A stretch of 64,000 nt of DNA, taken from the NCBI GenBank assembly GCA_963932185.1, contig OZ010676.1, positions 49,069,663 through 49,133,662 of the forward strand. Reading direction: 5' to 3'. This DNA comes from Troglohyphantes excavatus (Eukaryota; Arthropoda; Arachnida; Araneae; Linyphiidae). Positions 24,476-38,473 of this stretch are shown here, in pieces. A model generated the notes under the pieces. It was not told the origin of the DNA, did not search any database, and was given only the letters and a program-made list of their open reading frames with translations. Numbering within the stretch: position 1 is the stretch's first letter; each line of letters opens with the position of its first letter. The position numbers and the translations under genes are program-made.

Positions 24476-27400
24476 AAACTCACTTGAATAATTTGATTAA
24501 ATTCATATCTGATTTGATTAAATTAATACATTTAAAAACTTTTATCCTAAAAAAAATTTCCTTTTTGTTCTAAGATAATAAAAACGATTCAAATTCCTTA
24601 AGATTAAAGGGAAACATTTCAGCAAATTCAATGGAACTGAAAACTACAATAAACATGAGTTGTGATTTTTATGCTTAATTATACAACTTCCGTACGAAAT
24701 CGTAAATCTTGCCCTGCTAAGCAAATGCACGTTTATCAAGCCCACTTGCCACGTTAAGCCGTTTGAATTCATTTTCCCGACTTCAAAGCTTTCTGCAACA
24801 TTTTGCCCTTGAAATCGATATGCTTTTCTATCTAAAATGGAAATGCACCAGTGTCATAAAGTAAGTTTTGTGATAATAAATGGATATACAGTTCCCTGAA
24901 AAGTCAAACACGCTGAAATTGGACTTTGCCTTTCACTATTTAACCAGGCACAGCTTGACGGTTTTGAAAGAATTGAGCAAAACTGATAACTTCTAGAATG
25001 AAACTGGTTCAATAATTTGTGTTTAGAATGTATCCCTGTCAATGCTTTTCATATACATTGAAAAGACCCACTTTAGTACAGCTAAAACGAGTAATATAGT
25101 TTGACGTATTCAATAGTTTAAATGGATTCTGACAAATAATTAGATCTAGTTCAGCTGGAGTGTTTTGTTCTATCTCAAATGGTTAAACGATTACGGTTGG
25201 TACAGAGGTAAAGTAGTTTACAATTGTCCCACTTTAGCCAGTTGCATCCACATAATTGATAGCTAGTCCTACTTCATGTATTCAAAGCCTGTTAATAATC
25301 CTAATTGTATGTGAACATTTTCGTGTATTTTGCAAAATGTAACTTATTATGAAATGTAGTTTAGTTACACTTACACTAATAGTTATATTAATAATCAAAT
25401 AACAAAATATAAATAAATATATTATTAAAGTGTTATTATATTATCAAACGTTAATGCCAAATGTTACTGTACAATTAAATGTTAATGTTAGTTCAAACGT
25501 TATTGTATGGCGAAAATAAAATTTTTACAATACTGTCTTATATTAGTTTTTAAAATAATCTTTGTACGTAAAAATGTAAAATTTAATATACAAAAAAGAA
25601 ATTTGTAATACTCGAATTGATAACATTCAAATTTAAGTCTTTTGTTGATTATACATGAGATTTGATTGCAGAATTTAGAAATTGTGTATGAACTAACTAA
25701 TACATCTTTAAAGTTATACAATATCCATTACTTCATTATATATTTTTTTATTTCGCTAAAGGGACACTTACATATAATACTAAATTAAAAAAAACAAATT
25801 ATCAAAAAATTAACACTTGAATTTACATTTCAACCTGATATTTTTTTATCTATGTGAAACTAATTATTTTTTCATTTTGTGGAAAACTTTTGATGATTTT
25901 ATTAACAATTAGCATTTATATATTAACTTTTATTAGGCATTTTTTAATTAAAAATTGTTACTTCGTTACGTTACGAAATAAATTGCCTACTGTTATAATA
26001 AATATGTATACTTACATAAATATAACAACTTATAAATGATTATTTTACAATAAAAAGTGACAACTTGCACATATTTATCTTAATAAAACCTGATTCTACT
26101 CTAGTATTACCAAATAACTTTGTCCGCTAGCGTTGAGTAACAAATCTATCTATAATTGTGAAAACATATCCATTAGCACAGCCTATATTTTACACCATAA
26201 ACAATACAACTTTCAGTATCATTCAATCCCCCTTTTATGCCCTTCTTCCCACACTGTTGCGTAACTTAAAAAGAATTCAAACAATAACAGTTAAGTCTCT
26301 TGCTCAATCGTTTAAAGTATTCATAGAAATGTTAAGAGGAGGCGTGACAGACGTTATGCGTGTAGCGTTGCGTGACAATTTCTGTCTTCTTCCGATTCCA
26401 CGCACGTAAAGCAAGCCGGAATTTTCGACGTTTTCCGGAGTGGTTTTCCTTTTCCGGAACGCCAAAAAAACATTTCATTTGTACAAGAACCCTCAATGAT
26501 AAACTGGACACAACACATAAGGGAAATCGTGACATTAGAATCTCCCAGTCTCATATAACTATTAACGGTAGCGTAATATAATCTAAGATTTTGGGCATGG
26601 CTATTAAGTGTAATTTTTTAGTGAATTTGAAATGTGCAATGAATTTTTAAACTATTCTTGTATATGTATTGTTTTGTTTAAAAATATTTAATTACTAGTG
26701 AATTTCACGAATGTCACAAATTAAAAAAATGAGTATAAATAAATAAACCGCGAAGGATATAATTGATTTTACTTTTGAAAACAATTGCAATGTTTACAAT
26801 CCGACGGCATCCAAAAAGTATTTTAATCCTTAAATATATATAAATGTAAAAAAAACATACATACCATTACATATAATAACAACACCTCACATAAAGCAAT
26901 TGTTACTTAGTCCCTAAAGTCTATTACCTTATCAATTCTACTCTTATTATTACATTTCATTTCAATCACACTATGCAAAAATCATTATTGTCTACTTGAC
27001 TGTTCTAGCAGCATTAAATATATATAAATCCTTACCCTAGTAATATTTTACCTGTTACACCTTATCCTTTAAACCTTAAGTTATAACTTTTTTTTATAAA
27101 AAATATTTTCTGTCTTTTTGAAGTATCCAGTAGTATTTCAAATCTCGTCAATTCTACTATTAACTTATAATCCAATATACAAAACTTTACACTTACCTAT
27201 TTCTTTAGAAGCTAAGAAATTATAAAAATTCTCCTTAAACGTTTAAGAAAAAATAATTATTTACAATTGAATCTTTTATTTCAGAAACCAGTCAACGGGC
27301 ATTTTTTTTAATTTGTTTTTTTTTACGGAATCGAAATATCATATGGTACACACATATTTTTGTACACAATCAAACAAAATTTAACTTCGTTTCATGGGTT

Positions 27401-28847
27401 ATTTGTCACAGTGAATAAAGCGGTTAGTGCAGAAACCAGACAAACGACATTAGATAGTATGTTAAGTGAAAATTCAAAATTGAGTCGTCTATTGACGGGT
27501 TTCTGAAAAAAAAAATATTTTTTTATAAGAGATAATCTCATATGGAAAACACATATCATATTTTTATACACAATCTTGCCAACTGCCATGCCGTCAAATG
27601 CCAAATTAACTACAGAAATGTGCGTTTTAAAAGTAAAAAAGTATATTGTTGCAGAGACCAGCAAATTTTTTTTTTAATTTTTCAAAGCAAGTAATAAATA
27701 TTTTCACTTAATTATAAGCAACATACACTTCGATATTAATATAGATTTTGACCTAAAATTTTTAGAGTATTAGTTAACATCTGCTCAAAGATAGATTGTT
27801 TTACTTCGTTTCCCGAAAATTTGAAAAAGTACACTTAACTGATTTCTGAAATAAAGTATTCAATTATAATTCACCAGACTTATGCCGTCTTTTCTGAAGT
27901 ATCTATTTTTACGTTATAAATTACACTATAAGCATTCAATTTTATTTTCTATCCAACTACCTAAAACCTTATACATACTTACCTATATCTTTACGAAAAT
28001 CTACTTTCCGTAAACAACTTTTTATCATCACTGAATCATCTGTACAACATTCTCACCTCCGCAATACTGCTTTTATCATTCAAATTCATTCCCATGCCAT
28101 TACATAAAACCTTATCCTCACCCATCTCTTTAAGAGCTCAAAGAAAAATCCAATCCCTTATCTCTCTCCTTTTGATGGGTTGAGAAATGGTGATCATTTC
28201 TTCGAGAAAATCACGCAAGGGTAAGTTTTCCTCATCTTGGGCCAGTTGTAATGAAAGAGCAGACCACCTACAAAGGATAGAAGTCATTGCATGAGAAGGA
28301 ATCGGATCTCCGGATTTGGCTTTGATTTGTTTCGGTATTTATTCGGCTAAACTGTGGGGATGCTTTGTTGTTGTCTTTTCTATCAGTCTTTGTCATCCAT
28401 GAGAAACGAAACAGCGACAGCCCTCTTGCATTCGGAGTAGTTGCGTAATTTTAGGTTACTCTACCTTGAGTAATTCAATACCGGATGGGTAATTTCTTTT
28501 ATTAGAAGTATTTTTATCCAATATGTGTTATAAAGAAACACCATATTTATTACTTACTAGCATACCAGTGCGATAACACTCCCCTCCCACTCGCACATTC
28601 CTTGTAACTACTCATTCACAATTATGCCCATAGATGGCAGCACTACCAACGGTTCGTTTAAAAACTATTTGGAATTAAATTATTTTTAAACACATTTAAA
28701 AAAAAAAAAAACTTTAATATTCATGAGACAAAAGTAATATTCGTCACTGCTCCTTGAAATTCCCTTTTTTTTATATGTCACATGGTAAGATTCTTTGTGT
28801 GTGAGACCCGCAAAAAAGGATCTTTACACTACTGAAATAATATATAT
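24476..28847. other. gene-free stretch
   Basis: No host gene or complete element is supported. Around 28150-28440 the sequence is less AT-rich and contains a GGTAAGT donor-like site at about 28217, but no open frame leads into it. Two segments near 27340 and 27540 (CATATGGTACACACATAT and CATATGGAAAACACATAT) suggest an old ~200 bp duplication. A cluster of short overlapping ORFs at 26158-26581 falls in a GC-richer patch without recognisable protein features. Confidence 0.45.
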
Positions 28848-29073
28848 GGTCACAAGTTGTTGGGCGATAGTTATTGCTTGGTTATTTAACTGCACATAAT
28901 AAACCATTATTTTTACTATACTTTAATTACTTTATATTTTGCTACTAAACCAAAGCGATTTGCTTAAAATATACGCAAAGTAGTTTGGTTAAAATAATGT
29001 TTTATTATGCTAATTCAGCTAAAAGGGATACAGCCAAACAATGACCAACACCCGACAGTTTGTGACAACCCTG
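28848..29073. mobile_element. hAT-like MITE (tentative)
   Basis: The left arm starts GGTCACAAGTTGTTGGGCGA and continues TAGTTATTGCTTGGTTATT. The right arm ends with CGACAGTTTGTGACAACCCTG, whose reverse complement starts CAGGGTTGTCACAAACTG. About 38 bp align as imperfect inverted repeats. A CAGGG terminus is typical of hAT elements, but the left terminus is mutated and I cannot show an 8 bp target duplication. No ORF lies inside. Confidence 0.5.
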
Positions 29074-29182
29074 TATTATAATTGCCCTTATTCTCAGAAA
29101 AGAAATATATTTAATATATTTAAAAATTAATGCAAGAAACTTTAATGAACTAAAATATAAAATAAGAATAACCGGAATTCAG

Positions 29183-29232
29183 GAAACCATAGTAGATAGA
29201 GCACAGTTCTTGATTCGAATCCCGGAAAAGAT
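29183..29232 (+). pseudogene. tRNA-like relic or SINE head, internally deleted
   Basis: ATAGTAGATAGAGCA resembles a tRNA A box and GATTCGAATCCCGG a B box (T-loop), but only about 20 bases separate them, so the anticodon arm is missing. No cloverleaf can form. A tRNA-derived SINE fragment or deleted tRNA pseudogene is the likely origin. Confidence 0.45.
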
Positions 29233-31482
29233 ACAGATTTTTTATTTGCTTTCGTGATGGTTGTTTGCTAGTTATACACTCATATGTTGCCAGTTTGGCT
29301 AAAAAATTTCACCAAATTAAAGAATGTATTCCCCCCTTTTTCTTCATTTAAAATGTCTAGACTGGGTAAACGATTTAAATTTCCGCTTGTAAACTAAGTT
29401 TCAAAACTTATTTTAATATTTTTTCGAAATTGAGATATGTATATTTAAAAGTTTAAATAATATTTTTCAATACATTTAAAATACATCAATTTGAAATGCT
29501 ATTTACTATTTTATTAAAAACACTTTTTAGGGCTTGATAAAAATCAAGGTTGACTAAATAATGGAATATAAAAAGTTAATATTAGGATAAATTAGGAATA
29601 CTTAAAATTTGCATAAAATTATTTTAAATATGCAAAATATTGATAAATTTCCGAAAATAAATATATAAAAAAATTAGCAATAGGATGCGTTGCGATCTTA
29701 TTATTTGTTAAAGAAGCAAAAGTCGCTAGATAGACATCACATTTTCTCTGGACACAGCTACTTTTGCTTTTATGAACTTCTCTTTTGAGTTTTTATTAGT
29801 AATAAACGGTTTTTGCTCCTTTATTATTTGTTAAAATTGTAGCCAAAGTTATAAAGTACCTATTGATACCAAAATATTATTTTTCGAATTTTTGGATACC
29901 ACTTCAACAGTTTATTTCTTTGGTTTATTATAAATATAGATGTAATGAATGTTATAAATTATACGTTTTCTTAATTAATTTATTGAAAGCGAATTAATAT
30001 GAAAAAATTAACATGCATATTACTTCGAGAATTTATTGAAAATGTTTCAGTTATAACAATTACAGAAAGAACTTGGTGTATAAAATTGGTTTATCCTGTA
30101 AGTCCGCAGAAAGTTACGAGTATTTCTAGATTGTGTGATAAATTATTCATCATTCTGTTTCAGCTGCTAAAATAGTATCGAGAATAAATAAACATAACCA
30201 ACAACATATCTCGACGCCTCCAGCATACTATATAACTTTAACGTAAAGGTGAATTTTCTGGAAATTCATACTTCGTAATTGGGTAGAACAGTTTTTGCTA
30301 AAAGCGCCCAGTGTGAATAAATAAAATATTGTTAAAATAATTTATACCTATTCTTGCATTTATCCTTTCGAGCTCTCAGTAAAATTTAATATTTGTAAGC
30401 GTTTAATATGTATATTTTACGCGAATATGATAAAAGGGGATAGTATATAGTATAAAATATCGATACTTTCCCGTTTAAGTTAAAGATATTTTCTTAAAAG
30501 TTATTTATTAAATTAGAAGACAGAGCTGTAATAAATGTTTATATGTTCACTTTAGCATATTTATTTAATGTTTGTTGTTAAAAAAGTGAAAAGAAATATT
30601 GTGTGTGTGTGAAAAATTAATATAACTTTAAAATTATTGATATAAAATTGCAGTAATTTTTTTTAATTAATTATAGTACGTCATACGAAATTTTTTATAT
30701 ACTTCATTCTGAGATTATATACTAAGATACATTTAATGAATTTTTTTTAATTATTTATGGAAATAATATGACACGGTTAAAAAAATTTAACTTTATTTAA
30801 TTTTTAACATTACAATTGTTAATAAAATATAAAGTTAGAATTATAAACACAAAAAATTCATACAAATATAATAAAATACATATATATGAAACACATTACC
30901 CATATTTTAGGTGGGCAAAAAATATTTTATCTCACCAAGAAAGTTTTGAAATTTTATTCTCTTACGTGAAATGATCAGCGGGGAAATATTTATTTATCTT
31001 TTAATTATGAAACTTACCTTTAGTTTTTTTTATGATAAAAATCTGACAGTCCGCCTAATATCAAATTTATCATACTTACAAAGCAATTAGTATGTTCCTA
31101 AAAGCTTCTAATCATCACTTTAAGTATAAAAAAAATATTTTTTTATTAAAAAAAATAATAAGCAAACACTAAAATACCTAAAATGATCTTAACAGAGGAT
31201 AAAGACTTCACAAATTTTGGCAAAAAGATTAAAAAAAAGTTATTATAATGATTTTTTTAAATATTCGGTTTTTAAAAGAATGTTAAAAGAGTTTTTTTTT
31301 TTCGTTTTATATGATCAATATATTTTACTGAAAAATTCGGACCTTACACAAGAACTCATATTAAAACATTTTATTGGGTGCTGTTTAAGAACTATAAATT
31401 AATACAGCATTTTGGTGGCTATCATCAAATTCTTTACATTGAATTTTTTATAAAAATTAATTTAAATTTTTAATTTAATTTT
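29233..31482. other. gene-free AT-rich stretch
   Basis: Nothing beyond short chance ORFs and a brief (TG)6 tract near 30600. Confidence 0.5.
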
Positions 31483-31612
31483 AATTTTTCAATGTCAATT
31501 TAAATTATAATTTTTCAATGTCAATTTAAATTATAATTTTTCAATGTCAATTTCAATTTGGATTTTTCAATTTCAATTTTAAAATTTTAAATTTCAATTT
31601 AAATTTTAATTG
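31483..31612. repeat. 26 bp tandem repeat, about three copies plus degenerate tail
   Basis: AATTTTTCAATGTCAATTTA then AATTAT repeats with a 26 bp period from 31483, followed by less regular CAATTT-type repeats. Confidence 0.85.
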
Positions 31613-34600
31613 AACGATTTTGGTTTGTCGGATACCAGTATATTTCAATGTTACCAAAATAATGACATAAGTATATGATAGTAACATGACATACAGTCAA
31701 GTTAGCCTACTGAATTTGGATCAGAATGGACTGTATTTAACAACAGTTACATTACAATTTCATAATAATTAATAACATTTGCGTTTAAAATATCCGTATA
31801 ATTATTTTCACTTGAATTAAATGACATATATAAAAATGAATGAGTTATGTATAGGATAAAAATTAATACTTATTGTAATTAACAATATAGCTTCATATCT
31901 AGATGGTTTGTTTATTACAATTCCTCGCATTTCGTTTATTTTTAGAACTCCGAAAATATTTTTAAATGTTTAGTGTTCTTTTTATAAAACTGTCAGAAAA
32001 TCAATGATAACTTTTATTCTGCTTAAATAAAGACAAAATTAATGATATTCTAATTTATTGCAAATAAAATACCATTAAATTTTTCACCCTTTCCACGTAC
32101 TCTGTTTTTTCTTATTTTAGGTTTCAGATAATTTTTCTATTAGACACATCTTAATTATTATAACTGCAATAATATTTGTTTTCAGCCACCTCGGCTTTCT
32201 ACGAATGAGGAGAAATACATTCTTCTTTAGATATTCTTTCGTTAGAGTAACCGTCGGCATAATAACTAAATTAAACGTTTTGAATTTTGTAGAAGTACTC
32301 AATAGATAATAGGGGCATTTTTATAGTGTACGTTATTTCTTGAAATACAGTTTATTTTTAGAATGTAAGAAGTATTTAAATCTAACAGGGAATAAAAGAT
32401 TCGTTCGTTTTCTTTGCGTTTGGTTTGAGGGAAATTGAAAATTTCGTTTTAAATTAAAATGTAGTTTTCTTTTTTTAAATTATAGGATATTGATGTGTAA
32501 TGAAACGAATATTTAATGCTATTACTCAACTTACACTTGTTAGAGTGTGAACAACATAGAAAAATGACTTTAAAAAATAAATAATAATTATAGTCTTAAC
32601 CTTAAAAGCATATAGTCAAAGCTTCCACTAACAGTAGATCGAAAATTCTTGTCTTTTCTTGTTAAATGTACATAAAAAAAATTCCCTAACATTTTAAGAT
32701 AGTGTATAAAAACATCCAGTAATTATGTTACCAGTCATTATCACCCCTATAATCTTGTAATTTATTCCCAGAAAAATAAAAACACTTCAAAAGTTTAGAA
32801 ATAGCTTTTAAAATTCAGCTTATTCGAGGAAATCAGGATATAAACGACGTTATAATCACTAATCCAATCAAAATCAGCCGCCAGTGTATTTTCATGCTCT
32901 CTATAATAAATCTTGATTGATTAAGCCGGTGAGAAGAAAAGTCTTTCTCCATTACTTAAAAGGCTGTCTTCCACAGATTCCCTAAAAAAAATCGAAACAA
33001 AAATCTAAAACACGATTTTGGTGTTTAAACTTTTTGTTTAACTGTGTAACTGCAATCGGGAAAAATTTATTAGAAATTTAAACACAAGTCTAATGAAGAC
33101 AAAGTATATGCTTTAATTAAGTATCAATAAGGTAAAAAGAGTATTTTCTTGTTGTGAAGACTTAGATAATTGACGTTGTCATAGGCTATTTGTAAGATTT
33201 TATGTGGATATTTTAAGAAATGGTTATTATAATTCCCCAAACAAATTTCATATTTAATTTCTATGGGTCCATTTTTATTTAACAATAGTCACATAGAAAC
33301 GAGCAAACCTACGGGAATACTTTGAACCTTATATTTTTAAGATATACACAAATCTCCAAGGCATTGACCATATATTAATATTGCAGAAGTCATAATTTTT
33401 CTTCTGTTTAAAACAAAGTAGGGCATTAATGAAGGGCAGCGTAAGTTTGGGCAACAGTATTTAAGGTAGCTAAATCCAAAATTCTTAATCGACATTATTA
33501 GGCTATAGAGTATTTCAAACTTTTACAATAGAGCAAATATATTTTGCATCTACATGCCTACATTTGCATTCATATAAGGGTTAATTTAATATTATAATCT
33601 ACAATTACTCAAAATTATGCACGATAGTTTTTAAGTATAGTCAGTTTAATGTCTTATTTGAAGTATTTTCCATTTTAATGTATTTAATTGATAATTATAT
33701 CAGAACTAACATTACATTATTATCTCCTATTTGCATTGAACTAATATATAAATATCGTGGGGTTGATGTAAAGGATCACCATGCTCAATTATTTTAATTA
33801 GTTGTTAAAATTTTTAATAAAATTAAAAGTAGTGCTAAAGATTAGGAAAAACTAACCAGGTTAGCAAGTTAGAACAAAGTTTTCTACCAGAACAAAATTT
33901 TATATATTCAGATTAACACATTTTAAGCATTTTGCATCAAAAGAATGATATGATAATTTAATAAACCTATAAGAAAATAGTTAAATAATATTTTTTTATT
34001 CAATAAACATATTTCAAAACAATCTATTTCTCTACATGCAAGGTAGGCCAAATGTCCGTGAATGATTTTCAATATTAATATAAAATAAAAAAATTGGCGT
34101 AAGATTTAGGTTTGGACTAAAATGTTTCTTAAGATAACAACTGTTTTTTAAACAAATATAATAATCTAGTTCCAAATTTCACACATAGTAGAACTATACC
34201 TTAAAAATCCGTAACAACCCTCAGAACACGAATAAGTGAATAAACTTGGACTATTGTAAGATGTGGCTCTAACTACAAAGGGCACACACTTTGAAATATT
34301 ATAGAATGTACAAAATAAGTTCTCTGTATCTGCTTGTGACAAAATAAGTTATCTGTTACTAATTATTTTAATGTTTCTTAAATGATGATAATTCACATAT
34401 GGATGAAATTTGGAACTAAAAGTGTATTTTCTTAAAACTGATGGTGGGAAACATTTTAATCCAAGCTGAACCCTCTGCGTCAATTACTTGATTTTTTTTT
34501 ATTAAATTTTAAATTTTATCATGGACATCTAGCTCACTCTGTAAGTTACAAAGATCTCAGGTAATAGTTAATACTTACTTTGATTTGAATAGTGTTCTAG

Positions 34601-36487
34601 TATTAAAGATAGAGATTTCCCTTCATATATCATTCAATTCATCAACTTATCTTTGAATGATTACTAATGTACTTTCCGCATGCATCACCCTTGATTATGC
34701 GACTCAAACTTTTAGATACTCTTGGGACACCAAGTCAAGATGAGGAGCAACCAAGAAGAACCTTCACGGCTCGTTTGAGGTTTAATCTCTTGACAGTAAA
34801 AATAAGAATCGTACTAAGGATAGTTGAAATGTGTGTTTGAGTATTTTAGAATGTATTAGTAAATGTAAATGATTGTTTATGGTCTAGTCTCGGCATTATA
34901 AATTAAACATTCAGCCGTTTTTTAAAAGTTTGACCGAAAAGCATGTTAAAGTTATTTATTTCGAAGTTAATTAAAGAGAATTTTGACTAGGGTTGCCAAA
35001 AAATTCATTCTTAATTGTACAGTTTATACAAGTGTTGTCTGACTTTATATAGTTTTAAGTAGTGTTCGTATAAGTAAAATATAAAAAAAAGTTCATTAAA
35101 AAAATATTAAAATTTTTATTACATTTTTATCAATGCTCTATTTTTAAAAGCAAGAACTCAATCTTATGTAAATGTTTCACGATGTATAATTGTAGAATTG
35201 TATAAAGAACAGACATAAATTTTGTTTTTTTTACAACGTTGTTCTGATTTAAAAAATGGTTTATGATATAAATTCAGACATACATCTCAATCATAAAGAA
35301 AAATACGATTTAAATTGAAACAATTTTAACTACATTTACAATTTAACTTCAAATTGATACAAATCAATCGATATATTAAAGTACTTTAAAAGCTTTTTTG
35401 CAATTTTGTAGCCTACCATTTAAATGTGCAAACGTCAATATAATTTCACCATAGAAGGTTTTTTTTGCAGTTTCGTTTCTAGTACAACATTATTCTGTAA
35501 CAAGCATATAATTTTTATGTATTTTGTTAGTTATCTAAAATTACAAGCCGAAATAAAAATATTAAATTAAAATTAATTAACTAACCAAATTTATATGCGT
35601 CGCATAAATTGATTAAAATATTTTTTTTGTAGTCTCATTTAAAAACATATTTATCCGACTATATTAAAATATACAAAAAATTATCGAAATTTAGATTAGC
35701 ATGTTATTTAGTAACTCAACATTACCAACCTGACGTGAACTTTATCCATTTTTATTCATTAATGAATTGACTAAATACCAATAGAATAACATAACAATAG
35801 AATATCACGGATGCTTTATAAGGAATTTTCTATTTTTTCTTACAAACACCACCTTAAAATTTCCGTTTAAAATAAGAATATAAATCTTATCCCTCCCTAT
35901 TTCTAGATAGTTGTAAATACAAGCGATTTTCGAATACGGTTTATTTTCAAATAATGTATCAGAAAACAGAAAAAATATACCCCATCAGTCAGTTATTCAG
36001 AAGCATACATCATAAATGCGATGCCGCTAAAAATAAGCACTTCGAAATGCGTTTCCGTATTTCAACTAGAATTTCCAGGGCTTTTTTGTTTTGGAAAACA
36101 CCTAATGTGTTGAATAGTACGATATTTCAGAAAGATGATACCATCGAAATCATATCAAAATGTCGAATATGTAAAAATATTCAAAATATAAAAATAATTA
36201 AATATTCTAAATAAATTTAGAATGTATTTAGTAACTATTCATAGAATAAAAAGTTAGTCAATTTAGAATGTATTTCATACTTATCCGTATATATGAAAGT
36301 AGTGAATATAGATTTAAGCTAATAATTATGTGGACTCTCATTTTAAGCTAAGATCCCATATCAATGTAGCCAGTTTAAAATTTAGCTGTATATATTAAAT
36401 CAGTGAACATAAACTTCAGCTAATAATTCTATACTTAAGTAGAAAAAAGCTCATGTCCCCGAATTTGAGTGATGCCAATCAATTACT
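31613..36487. other. gene-free AT-rich stretch
   Basis: No coding region, element ends or arrays supported. The 86-codon plus-strand ORF at 35954-36214 lacks recognisable features. Confidence 0.45.
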
Positions 36488-36565
36488 TGACATTGGCCAA
36501 ATATAATATTGACATTGGCCTAATATAATATTGACATTGACTTAATATAATATCGACATTGGCCT
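36488..36565. repeat. 22 bp tandem repeat, 3-4 copies
   Basis: TGACATTGGCCTAATATAAT plus AT repeats with a 22 bp period (starts at 36488, 36510, 36532 and a last partial copy at 36554). Confidence 0.88.
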
Positions 36566-38059
36566 TTTTTAAAAATATTTACTCGTAAAATAATTAACAA
36601 AAAAACATTGACCTTTTTATAACTTCTATAATTTCCAAGTTATCAAGAATTGGTTTGCAAAACTGAAAATCGGTGATTTTGGACTCGTGTTTGTTAGTTT
36701 ACTATACTATTAAGCTCAGAATAAACAAAAACATTTATATACCATTGTAAGTAACTTTTTTAAGATTGTCTTGTTCTTTAAAGGGTGTTTCATAATTCTC
36801 TCTGTGGTGGTTTGGAAATGCTATAGTAAAAACACTATGACGATACAGCAACAACAACAATTGTACACCAATATAAATAATAACTTCAAGTTTCGTACAA
36901 GCCTTATAGGTTTTCAATATGTACAATCTTGGTGACGTGGCTTCAATTTTATATCAAGACATCAATTTTAAAATCAAGTTCTTGCTATTCTTGTTTTAAC
37001 ATTTCATGATCAATGATATCAACAGCCCGAATGATCTTTCCCTAGTAATTCTGTTAAATCCTAAACATTTACTCCTTTACACTATTGTCGAGTTATGCTG
37101 CTATCTAACGAATTCTATAATTGAAAACGTCAAGTGAATCTATATATAGCAATATCAAACTTTTTGCTATATTCATCATAGTTTTTTAACTATACCTCTC
37201 TCAAACCCCCATAGGAAAATATAAAGCACCCTGTATAATTTAGATTCATAAAACTCATTGTGTTATATTTAAAAACTAAACGTTCAAACCTAATAAAACT
37301 CTAATCTAAAAGGCACATAACAGCAAACATAACCCCATGCAAGCAGCTCTTGATCTTCCAGCACTTTTCAAATCACATAACCCTCTACTTTATTATAAAC
37401 TCCGGTAGCAGCAACACAAACCTTCAGTGATTCTAACCACGCCATTTTCTTTCTACCAAACTCCTCACTGCCTTTACAAGCTCCATCTTCTCACAAATTT
37501 AATACATCCAGGCCGACTAGATGAAACTTTTTCTGTCTGTGAAGATAACCTTATCCTTCTCTGCCTTTTTACTTCACATGAAGGTACTTTTTCCCCATCG
37601 ACTCGTGTAGTTCAATGATTTTCTTTCATTGTATTGCGTAAACAAAACTTTTTGAGCACCTAGAAGAATTCAATAGAGCCGATTTTGATATGGGAAGATA
37701 CAAGTACTTTGTTAGTTGGGCTTCTGTAATGATTTATCTTCGGCTCTGGAGTTTTTTGGTTTGTTCTTGATTCGGTCTTGGGGGGAAAGGAAGTGTTTTT
37801 CTGAGAAAACAAGATTTGTTTTGAGAGCAAGAAAATTTTGTATTTAGTAAACTTTTTAAAGAATATAACATAACCGTTTCCCCTATAACTGTAGAATTAC
37901 AGTTCTTTATAGTTTTGTGATGTATTTCTAAATGTATTTTTTCTTTGGTTAGTTGGATTTACGTCGCAATACAGCTAAATTTTGGGTTATTGACGACGGT
38001 TAGAGATGAACGAAGAAAGAAATATCTGTGAACACTGCCTGTTAATTTTGAACCGTATT
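36566..38059. other. gene-free stretch
   Basis: No supported gene. The plus-strand 63-codon ORF at 37427-37618 lies in slightly less AT-rich DNA but shows no motif. Confidence 0.45.
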
Positions 38060-38165
38060 TAAATAACGTGGACAACACCTAAGCGGACATCTGACTTTTA
38101 AACCTTGAACAACGTAGGGGTATTTGAACCACGACCGATTAAACTTGCACTAACTTCCTCACTCG
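38060..38165. repeat. dispersed repeat copy A
   Basis: Shares ordered blocks with 58925-59030: ATAACG-GGACAACACCT, then TTTGAAC-ACGAC-GATT, then a GCAC run. The two copies are diverged and of unknown class. I infer fragments of one interspersed repeat family. Confidence 0.5.
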
Positions 38166-38236
38166 GTGATAATTGGTCAGACAAAGAGATTCAAATTTGC
38201 TAATTTCAGAAAATGAGATCGTCGTCCTTCCAACTA

Positions 38237-38471
38237 CAGTAGAACTCAAATTATCCGAACTACAATTATTTGGGTCAAACACAGCGGATGGCCAATTATC
38301 CGGATATTTCTTATCGGTGAAGAATATTGATTTTAATAGTCATTAAATTACATTACATAATAAATCAAAATTTGTATTTTACTTAGAAGTAACCTTTTTT
38401 GTGAATTATCCAATTATCCGGATATTCGATTTTCCGAATTTGATCTGATCTGAATAATTAGAGTTGTACTG
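38237..38471 (+). mobile_element. pogo/Tigger-like MITE, copy 1 (235 bp)
   Basis: Begins CAGTAGAACTCAAATTATCC and ends ATAATTAGAGTTGTACTG, imperfect inverted repeats flanked by TA on both sides. ATTATCCGGAT-type motifs recur internally. It is one of four related copies in the window (also 48746, 50677 and 53415). The CAGT terminus, the TA target and the short length without ORF suit a non-autonomous pogo/Tigger element. Confidence 0.8.
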
Positions 38472-38473
38472 TA

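Noticed and set aside
26158..26581. Cluster of four overlapping ORFs on both strands
   Set aside because: Mutually overlapping frames in a mildly GC-richer patch; none has family features or splice support.
28205..28225. Splice-donor-like GGTAAGT
   Set aside because: The reading frames leading into it contain stops within a few codons and there is no acceptor or start context.
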